From JAMCRM01 sp041685075 (lineage in GTDB: Bacteria; Acidobacteriota; Terriglobia; Bryobacterales; Bryobacteraceae): DNA of 12,531 nucleotides. Position numbers and translations under genes: made by a program. The DNA lies in the NCBI GenBank assembly GCA_041685075.1, contig JAWLGN010000153.1, forward strand, positions 1-12,531. The letters are read 5' to 3'. The notes beneath the pieces are model-generated. The model saw nothing but the letters and a program-made list of their open reading frames with translations, was not told the origin of the DNA and searched no databases. Shown here in pieces: positions 7,801 through 12,531 of this stretch. Within the stretch, counting starts at the first letter, position 1. Every line of letters starts with the position of its first letter.

Positions 7801-8224
7801 CTACATGGACGTCGACCTGGAGGAGGCGGTGCGGGCGCCGCAGTTCGAGCGCATGCAATCCGGCGCCAGGATCCGCAGCCCCGGGACGAAGGTGGGCGGC
7901 GCGGTAGACGGGGGCGGCGCCTTCGAAGAGCAGGTACTGGATGAACCGCCCGCGCCCCTGGCGCTCCCGCCATCGGCCCGGGACGCTATCCTGGCCCTGG
8001 ACAGCGTGGCCGCCGCCGAAGCGGATTATTATCGCGTGGCCGCGCAGCCCATCCGCGTGGAGCCCCGGCGGTACCTGGTCACCTACACCACGCTCGAGCC
8101 TTTGGACGACATGGATAAGGATGTCGTCGAGGCGGGACTGAACTACACACAGGCACGGGTCTATCAGCGAACGCGCACAATGCGTCTTCAGGTGGTGCGC
8201 CGCTACGAGGTAAACGCGCAATGA
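4883..8224 (+). CDS. DUF6603-like large beta-rich protein, 1113 aa
   Basis: The function is unknown. Residues 1-250 look mainly helical, including SLVDSLTALDRQL, a hydrophobic segment near 118-128 and a WPLAVVDALGFGALAFFLW segment near 176-194. Neither reads as a signal peptide. From about 270 to 870 the protein is dominated by alternating-hydrophobicity beta strands. Blocks such as GSLDSILFPADPVLNAP (598-614) and GGFNPRYPAPSKLPPVRRL (736-754), then GFSIEGYLKVDLL (793-805), match my recollection of the DUF6603 family, a domain of several hundred residues in large uncharacterised bacterial proteins. A C-terminal part (about 900-1113) carries TLRVNQTAVPFRQLITRIG and DNFAPGLYMDV, followed by a Gly/Pro-rich linker and a final domain. 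The repetitive strand pattern suggests a beta-barrel, beta-solenoid or lipid-tube-like scaffold, but this is inference. The gene overlaps both neighbours by 4 bp (ATGA), so its translation is probably coupled and its product made in step with theirs. Confidence 0.85.
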   Translation: MSHVDVPQTMIGSLVDSLTALDRQLEPSTRADYCARCNVPEIAPNGDFSSKLLNARTAVEAGRWIDALEAASQALNALRLVITQSAEPGAGPEVVETFLERLYFPMALRALRAAGHTWYVAALALLFLDRRGQEWNQEAAFPDRLLFLLGQILARSIGHVTRQSANGDEPEPEFEWPLAVVDALGFGALAFFLWKGEKKPHLDYWFGYGFDPSDPAAPTLSERLAARSLSVWWEEHPELEVREENYAVASPAAASPARAGLSFLPLLEEHGGPFVLPVIHAGFALKTKRGDWDIELAPADISVGTGSAELKITRARGGNWFSLGNASKEGPNAFLAAKKVEIVGKVKYDLTDPGDFSRCDASVAFRLKKIQFSLGNPGGLKLLERALPEGLGGDFDLGVVADARSQSIYFEGGMGVDVYAPLHWKPVNRGSIGIEIPHVRLRLKAQKKQTGTKVIFEASLGLRLRLGPVELLTDGLGVGWNLERKRGEDGNMGPFSSDWDLLAPDAFGLVVDAKSVKGEGFIARDELRNRWMGALSLEFSKWTLAGVAMVEGDSVMGALWVTRLGVSTPIGTFEGIGLFLGIGRRGDREALLDSLKTGSLDSILFPADPVLNAPTILTTMAALMPRAEGYVTFGLMVQWVFGNLKARLVVVEAALLLEFEGKKLRRVYLLGQGKGRLSRLPAHIFSLNIELFGVLDFEKDELLIKASLRNSKLAGGDLTGDGLIYIDGDQGILSLGGFNPRYPAPSKLPPVRRLTANIADRENFKLVFTAYLAITTSSIQVGGSAYVWAGAHGFSIEGYLKVDLLARFNGEFAIDVEFEVSLKRGSRVLASIYFKGTFSGISKWRLAGKAKFSVLFLSVSVPVSFELGGAEKPIYEPVDAIGTLVQALEDQESWSAMQAQPGFTLRGAARTGVWIPGNQTLRVNQTAVPFRQLITRIGASPLSAPREFAITKIRLGGQEFAFDPVEDNFAPGLYMDVDLEEAVRAPQFERMQSGARIRSPGTKVGGAVDGGGAFEEQVLDEPPAPLALPPSARDAILALDSVAAAEADYYRVAAQPIRVEPRRYLVTYTTLEPLDDMDKDVVEAGLNYTQARVYQRTRTMRLQVVRRYEVNAQ
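8207..8211 (+). promoter_or_regulatory. Ribosome-binding site (GAGGT) for the gene starting at 8221
   Basis: GAGGT lies 9 nt before the ATG at 8221, within the last codons of the DUF6603-like gene. Together with the ATGA overlap it supports reinitiation or coupled translation of the third gene. Confidence 0.6.
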
Positions 8225-11200
8225 GTGCCGCCGCCGCTTACAAGTTTCTGCCCTGGCTGCGCGAGGGTGCGGCCACCCTCATCACCACGCCGGACGACCT
8301 CGCTACCGCGGCTGCGTCCTTTCAGATGCAGGCCGAGGTGATGTTCACCAGCGGCCAGGCGCGGACCGCCATCCACCTCTTCGGCCCCGGCGACATGGTG
8401 GGCCTCGCCAAGGGGGCCGTCAGCCGCCGCGAACCCGCCCCGGGCAGCACCGGTTTCGAGCCGAACTACTTCCCGCTGGTGGAGTTCCGTGAACCGGACC
8501 TGCCGTGGCGGTTCACGCCGACCCGCGCCGCCCGCCAGGACCAGTTGCGCCCCTGGCTGGCGCTGATCGCCGTGGAGCAGGCCGGCGGTGTGACCGTGCA
8601 GCAGGCAGGCGAAGCGCCGCTGCCGGCCATCGCGGTGCCGCGGAACCAACTGCCCGACCCGGCGGAACTGGACCGCTGGGCCCACGTGCAGGTGGCCGGT
8701 CCGTTCCCCAGCCCCGATATGAACCCGGACCAGGTGGCGGCATACGTGCGCGCCAATCCCGGCCGTGCCCTGGCGCGCATCCTGTGCCCGCGGCGGCTGC
8801 GACCCAATTCGTCCTACATCGTCTGCCTGGTGCCGGTCTTCGAGATTGGACGGCGCGCCGGACTGGGCCAGGAGTTCGACGCCAACGCCCTGAAACTGCA
8901 GTTTGCCTGGGACTTCAGCGAGGAGGGCACCGATTTTGTCACGCTGCCGGTCTACGACAGTTGGGCGGTGACCACCGGGCCGGCGCGCGACACCCGGGAG
9001 GAGTTCGAGCAACTGGCGCGTGCGCTTCGGCCCTACAGCATCCCGGCCGAGTCGGCCACCCTCCCGTTGGTCGTGGATGCCCCGCTCACCAGCGCGCCGC
9101 CCCTGGTCATGCGTTTTGCGGGTGCGCTGCGCCCCGTGGGAACCTCCGGCCCGCCCCCCGCGCCCGCGGAGGTGAGAACCAACCTGGCGGACTGGATCAA
9201 CAGCGCCGCCGATGCGGAAGACACGGGAGGCGACCCGCAAGTGGCGCCGCCGCTCTACGGCAGGTGGCAGGCCGGCGTGCGCCGCGCAGCGGTTACACCC
9301 TCCTGGCTGAGCGAGTTGAACCACGACCCGCGCATGCGGGCAGCCGCCGCCGCGGGCGGCGACATCGTGCAGCGCCACCAGGACGAGTTCATCGCTGAAG
9401 CCTGGCGGCAGGCCGGCCAGTTGCGGCAGGCCAATCAACTGCTGAAAGGCGCGCAGGTGGCACGCAGCGCCAATGAGGCCCTGATTCGCAAGCACCTGGA
9501 ACCGCTGCCCGCCGATTTGCTGCTCCAGGTTGCCGGGCCCGACCGCGCGCGCATCCGCTTCGGCGACAGCACCCTCTACCAGGCCGTAGATACCAGCGCC
9601 GTGCCCCATTCCGGCGTGGAGGGCACCTTTCGCAGAGTGGCCAGGGCGCAGGGGCCGCATATGCGGTCGTGGAACGTGGCGCAACCAGCCGAAGAGGAGT
9701 CGGCGTACCTCTTCCGTCAGGGCTACGTGCGCACCCCGCCCACTACCTGGAGCGCCTTCGATGAAGGCAACGTGAATGCGCCCTCCAGTTGGGTCCGCAA
9801 CGATGCCGCCCCCGGCACCCCCATCACCCAGACCAGCAACATACACAGCCTTCCGCTGGAAGCCTCTTCGGTGCCCAAGCTCGGCACCATGTATGTCACC
9901 GGAAATACGACATGGCGCGACGTGCTGTTCGGGGTCAGCATACGATCCGACGATAACGATGCCGTGGGCCTGGTCTTTCGCTTTACAGGCATCTCCAGCT
10001 ACTACCGGTTCTCCATGGACAGCGAGCGCAGCTACCGGCGCCTGGTGAAGCGGCAGGGCAACACCTGGAGGGTAATGTGGCAGGACGGTTTCAAGTACAC
10101 CGTGGGCGCCACGTACCGTATTCAGGTGCAGGTGGAAGGCAACCAGATCCGCATCTTCTTCAACGGCAGTAAGATCGTCGACCTCACGGACCAGAACAGT
10201 CCCCTGAGCGTTGGTCGCGTGGGGCTGTATACCTGGGGCAACCACTTCACCCGGTTTTCCGATTTCACCATCGACGTGCAGCAGGGGCTCGACCGCGGCG
10301 AGATGACCTCGGCGCTCGTGGTGGACCAGGGAAACCTCGAAGGTCCTTCGAACTGGACAACCGAGAGCGGCGACCTGAAGCAGACCCGCAACATCTACAG
10401 TGGCCCGAAGGACCGCGACGATCTGCCGAAGCTGGGAACCTACGTCAAGGCGGTGCCCGACGCGTTGATTCCCTCCTGGACCGATTACCACGTGAAGGTG
10501 CACCTCGAAGCACAGGACGACGACGCGTTGGGCCTGATGTTCCGCTACAACGGGCCGGACAATTTTTACCGCTTTTCGATGGACCGGGAACGCTCCTACC
10601 AGCGGCTGGTGAAGTGCGTGAACGGGCAGTACACGCTGCTGTGGCAGCGCGACGAGGGCTTCGAACTGAACGAGATGTACCGCCTGGAGATTACGGCGGA
10701 CGGCAGCCGCCTGCGCGGTTACCTGGATCGCCGGAAGCTGTTCGACGTCCGCGACCGCAGCCATCCCAGGGGCACCGTCGCCTTCTACTGCTGGGGGCTT
10801 GCGGGCGCTATCTTCCGGTATGCGGAAGTGAAGCGCATCCGGCGGGAGGGCATCATGGCGCGGCTGAACGCGGGGCAGCTCGGGGTGCCCGTTCCTCCCA
10901 GCGGCCGGCTCAGCCTGAACACCATGAAGTCGGCCCTGCTGAACAGCCTGGCTCCCAACAGCCTGGTGCACCAGCGCGCCATGGAGCGTCTCCGCCTGCC
11001 CACGCGCGCCGCGTTCGCGCAGGGCGATCCGCTGGCCCCCATCGCCAAGGCCCCGGAGATTCGCACCCCGCTCAGCACACGGCTCATCGAGCAGGCGCCG
11101 GCGCTGATGCTGCCGGGCGTGAATGACATCCCCGAGAACGCGGTGAGCGCTCTCGAAACCAACCCGGCCTTTGTGGCGGCCCTGCTGGTGGGCGCGAATC

Positions 11201-11859
11201 ACGAGATGACGCGCGAGTTGCTGTGGCGCGGACCGGATACCGATCTGCGCGCCACCGTCTTCCGCCAGTTCTGGGACCTGCGCGGCGCCGCCGGCGGCGC
11301 CCAGGAGGACATTCCGCCCATCCACACGTGGAACGCTGTCCAGGGGCTGGCGGCGCAGGTGACCACGGCGCAGGGGCAGTCGCGCAGCGTCTTCCTGGTT
11401 CGCAGTGAACTGCTGCGGCGCTTCCCGGACGCGCGCTACTACCTGGTGCAGGCGGTGAGCAATGGCGCCGGCGGACGCAAGCCCGGCAGCACCGTCTCCC
11501 TGCCGCAGTTCCGCGGCCGTTTCGGCGACGACATCGCCTTCTTCGGTTTCGCGCAGACGCCCGGCGAGGTCTCCGGAGAGAGCGGCGGGCTGGGGTGGTA
11601 CTTCGTCATCGAGCAGCGGCCCGATGCCGGACGCTTCGGACTGCTGATCGAGGGTCCGGATGCTCCCGCCGACTGGACCGAAATCGGTTGGAACCATGTG
11701 GACGGGGCCGCATACGCGCGCGCCACGCCGCTCTCCGCCGTGCCTCCGAACGGCGGCCCTGTATGGGGCCGGAACGCGGCGCACATGGCCGCCATCACGC
11801 AGCGCAAGCCGTTCCGGCTGTTGATTCACGCCGGGCGGCTGTTGATCCCGGAGTCCTGA
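8221..11859 (+). CDS. Large protein with two lectin-like (concanavalin A-type) repeats, 1212 aa
   Basis: The product has three parts. The N-terminal part (1-505) begins with KFLPWLREG and contains HLFGPGDMVGLAKGAV (52-67), GFEPNYFPLVEFREPDLPW (78-96) and LRPWLALIAVEQ (109-120). A central pair of tandem beta-sandwich repeats (about 517-685 and 705-872) resembles LamG/thrombospondin-C lectin-like domains. The C-terminal part (875-1212) contains NPAFVAALLVGANHEMTREL (981-1000), FRQFWDLRG (1014-1022), SVFLVRSELLRRFPDARYY (1056-1074), GWYFVIEQRPDAGRFG (1125-1140) and RNAAHMAAIT (1184-1193). I recall the N- and C-terminal blocks from large uncharacterised bacterial proteins in which they form one unit, so the lectin pair looks like an insertion. 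No signal peptide, anchor or catalytic motif is seen. A structural component exposing a carbohydrate- or calcium-dependent binding module is plausible but unproven. The start overlaps the upstream stop; the next gene begins 1 nt after the stop. Confidence 0.85.
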   Translation: MSAAAAYKFLPWLREGAATLITTPDDLATAAASFQMQAEVMFTSGQARTAIHLFGPGDMVGLAKGAVSRREPAPGSTGFEPNYFPLVEFREPDLPWRFTPTRAARQDQLRPWLALIAVEQAGGVTVQQAGEAPLPAIAVPRNQLPDPAELDRWAHVQVAGPFPSPDMNPDQVAAYVRANPGRALARILCPRRLRPNSSYIVCLVPVFEIGRRAGLGQEFDANALKLQFAWDFSEEGTDFVTLPVYDSWAVTTGPARDTREEFEQLARALRPYSIPAESATLPLVVDAPLTSAPPLVMRFAGALRPVGTSGPPPAPAEVRTNLADWINSAADAEDTGGDPQVAPPLYGRWQAGVRRAAVTPSWLSELNHDPRMRAAAAAGGDIVQRHQDEFIAEAWRQAGQLRQANQLLKGAQVARSANEALIRKHLEPLPADLLLQVAGPDRARIRFGDSTLYQAVDTSAVPHSGVEGTFRRVARAQGPHMRSWNVAQPAEEESAYLFRQGYVRTPPTTWSAFDEGNVNAPSSWVRNDAAPGTPITQTSNIHSLPLEASSVPKLGTMYVTGNTTWRDVLFGVSIRSDDNDAVGLVFRFTGISSYYRFSMDSERSYRRLVKRQGNTWRVMWQDGFKYTVGATYRIQVQVEGNQIRIFFNGSKIVDLTDQNSPLSVGRVGLYTWGNHFTRFSDFTIDVQQGLDRGEMTSALVVDQGNLEGPSNWTTESGDLKQTRNIYSGPKDRDDLPKLGTYVKAVPDALIPSWTDYHVKVHLEAQDDDALGLMFRYNGPDNFYRFSMDRERSYQRLVKCVNGQYTLLWQRDEGFELNEMYRLEITADGSRLRGYLDRRKLFDVRDRSHPRGTVAFYCWGLAGAIFRYAEVKRIRREGIMARLNAGQLGVPVPPSGRLSLNTMKSALLNSLAPNSLVHQRAMERLRLPTRAAFAQGDPLAPIAKAPEIRTPLSTRLIEQAPALMLPGVNDIPENAVSALETNPAFVAALLVGANHEMTRELLWRGPDTDLRATVFRQFWDLRGAAGGAQEDIPPIHTWNAVQGLAAQVTTAQGQSRSVFLVRSELLRRFPDARYYLVQAVSNGAGGRKPGSTVSLPQFRGRFGDDIAFFGFAQTPGEVSGESGGLGWYFVIEQRPDAGRFGLLIEGPDAPADWTEIGWNHVDGAAYARATPLSAVPPNGGPVWGRNAAHMAAITQRKPFRLLIHAGRLLIPES
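9769..10275 (+). repeat. Lectin-like repeat 1 inside the 1212-aa protein
   Basis: It encodes residues about 517-685. Landmarks shared with the second copy are PKLGT, an acidic DDNDAVGL stretch, YYRFSMDSERSYRRLVK and a late GLYTWG strand. The pattern is that of a jelly-roll (concanavalin A-like) domain, with the acidic loop resembling the calcium-binding loop of thrombospondin C-terminal domains. Confidence 0.7.
10333..10836 (+). repeat. Lectin-like repeat 2 inside the 1212-aa protein
   Basis: It encodes residues about 705-872, offset 188 residues from the first copy. The core block FYRFSMDRERSYQRLVK matches the first copy at 14 of 17 positions, while the underlying DNA differs at many codon positions. 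PKLGT, an acidic DDDALGL loop and AFYCWG occur in the same order. The duplication is therefore old and held by selection on the protein. Confidence 0.7.
11850..11853 (+). promoter_or_regulatory. Ribosome-binding site (GGAG) for the gene starting at 11861
   Basis: GGAG lies 7 nt before the ATG at 11861 and within the last codons of the preceding gene. It supports the ATG that follows the upstream stop after a single nucleotide. Confidence 0.65.
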
Positions 11860-11860
11860 T

Positions 11861-12531
11861 ATGCCGTTACGCTTCCTTGACCAGGTGATTCCGCCCGCCG
11901 CGGCCGCGGTCAGCGCGCTGCTGGCCTCTCAACAGGACCCCTCCCAGACGGTAGACCCGGCCATAGCAGCCGCGCTGCGAAAGGATGTGGCGGAGGCCGT
12001 GGCCGCCTACCAGCGGCGCCAGGACGATCTGCGCTCGCTCTACGGCGTCATCGCACTGGCACGCGCCGCGCTCGAGGCCGCGCGCGCGGCGGGCGACACG
12101 GCGCAGCTTCCGGCGCTCGAGAAGAAGCTGAAGGACGCGCTGGAGGAGCGCGCCGTGCAGGCGGAGAAGCTGGCGTCCGATTTGGAGTTCGTGCGGATAC
12201 GGCAGGAAGCACTGGTGAATGCCCTGGGCACCGCCGCCGCATGGCGGCATCTTACAGGCGACGCCGCCATCTCCATGCTCCCGGTGCGCCTCGAAACGCG
12301 CTACCTGGCATCCGGCGCCGATCACTACGAACTGCGCGTGCGCATCTTCCCGGACACCGTTCACCTGGACGCGCACCAGCCGCTGATGACCGCGGTAGAG
12401 AACGTGGACGGCCGCGCCTACTGGGAGGCGCGCCTGAAAGAAGGCCCGGAGGCCGAGAGCACGCGCGTGGCCTGGCACATCCTGTGCGAGCGCCATGGCG
12501 AGCCGCGCGCCTTCTGGATTGCCGCGGCGCT
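11861..12531 (+). CDS. Coiled-coil protein of unknown function, 3' end outside the window
   Basis: Only the first 223 codons are present; the frame is open at the window end. After a short N-terminus (MPLRFLDQVIPP) residues about 34-125 form a long, charged, alanine-rich helix likely to be a coiled coil. A beta-rich block follows: MLPVRLETRY (139-148), ELRVRIFPDTVHLDAHQP (157-174), then GRAYWEARLKEGPE (184-197) and TRVAWHILCERHGEPRAFW (201-219). I recall an LPVRLETR...LRVRIYPD block of this kind from large uncharacterised bacterial proteins, but cannot name a family. There is no signal peptide. The gene is the fourth in the run, 1 nt after the previous stop, so it is very likely part of the same transcript and assembly. 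Full length and any downstream domains cannot be judged here. Confidence 0.8.
   Translation, partial: MPLRFLDQVIPPAAAAVSALLASQQDPSQTVDPAIAAALRKDVAEAVAAYQRRQDDLRSLYGVIALARAALEAARAAGDTAQLPALEKKLKDALEERAVQAEKLASDLEFVRIRQEALVNALGTAAAWRHLTGDAAISMLPVRLETRYLASGADHYELRVRIFPDTVHLDAHQPLMTAVENVDGRAYWEARLKEGPEAESTRVAWHILCERHGEPRAFWIAAA

Noticed and set aside
6266..8221. A 651-codon antisense open frame under the DUF6603-like gene
   Set aside because: Same composition artefact as the other antisense frames, with no supported start or family motif.
8203..11829. A 1208-codon open frame antisense to the lectin-repeat protein
   Set aside because: Its translation is His/Arg/Gly/Ala-rich low-information sequence with no motifs, whereas the plus strand has clear domains. 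It arises from G/C bias at third codon positions.
1998..12531. Assignment of the operon as a contractile injection system or phage tail
   Set aside because: No sheath, tube, baseplate, tape-measure or AAA+ ATPase gene is visible in the window; the idea is kept only as something to test downstream.

Overview
This is a G+C-rich bacterial window. A degraded, scarred left end (1-1761) is followed by a dense, same-strand operon (1998 to beyond 12531). The host cannot be named from sequence alone. Base composition, the tyrosine-recombinase remnant and an iduronate-type sulfatase remnant would fit a soil Acidobacteriota (Solibacter-like) or another high-G+C environmental bacterium, but this is only a guess.

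Left region. A short intergenic stretch (1-254) precedes a small, mostly helical orphan protein (255-758). Converging on it from the minus strand is the C-terminal tail of a tyrosine recombinase (681-920). It keeps the catalytic His and Tyr region but nothing upstream. Directly abutting it, on the plus strand, is a decayed sulfatase (909-1761) that has lost its N-terminus, its Cys-type active-site motif, reading-frame continuity and a block before its C-terminus, and that carries a premature TGA. The abutting broken ends suggest an old recombination or insertion scar. A 236-bp spacer (1762-1997) with a plausible sigma70-type promoter separates this debris from the operon.

Operon. Four large genes are packed with ATGA stop/start overlaps or a 1-nt gap. 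(1) A 962-aa PhoD-like metallophosphoesterase with no signal peptide and a large insertion. (2) A 1113-aa protein with a helical N-terminus and a long beta-rich core that I recognise as DUF6603-like. (3) A 1212-aa protein whose N- and C-terminal conserved blocks are separated by two tandem concanavalin-A/lectin-like repeats. (4) A protein with an N-terminal coiled coil followed by an LPVRLETR/ELRVRIFPD block, cut by the window end. None shows an export signal.

The tight coupling argues that the four products work together, probably as one complex or particle built in the cytoplasm. A putative phosphoesterase activity sits alongside beta-rich structural proteins and a lectin-like binding module. 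I know of no described function for this combination, and it is the best candidate here for an undescribed system. No phage-tail, contractile-injection, transposase, CRISPR, tRNA or rRNA genes are visible in the window.
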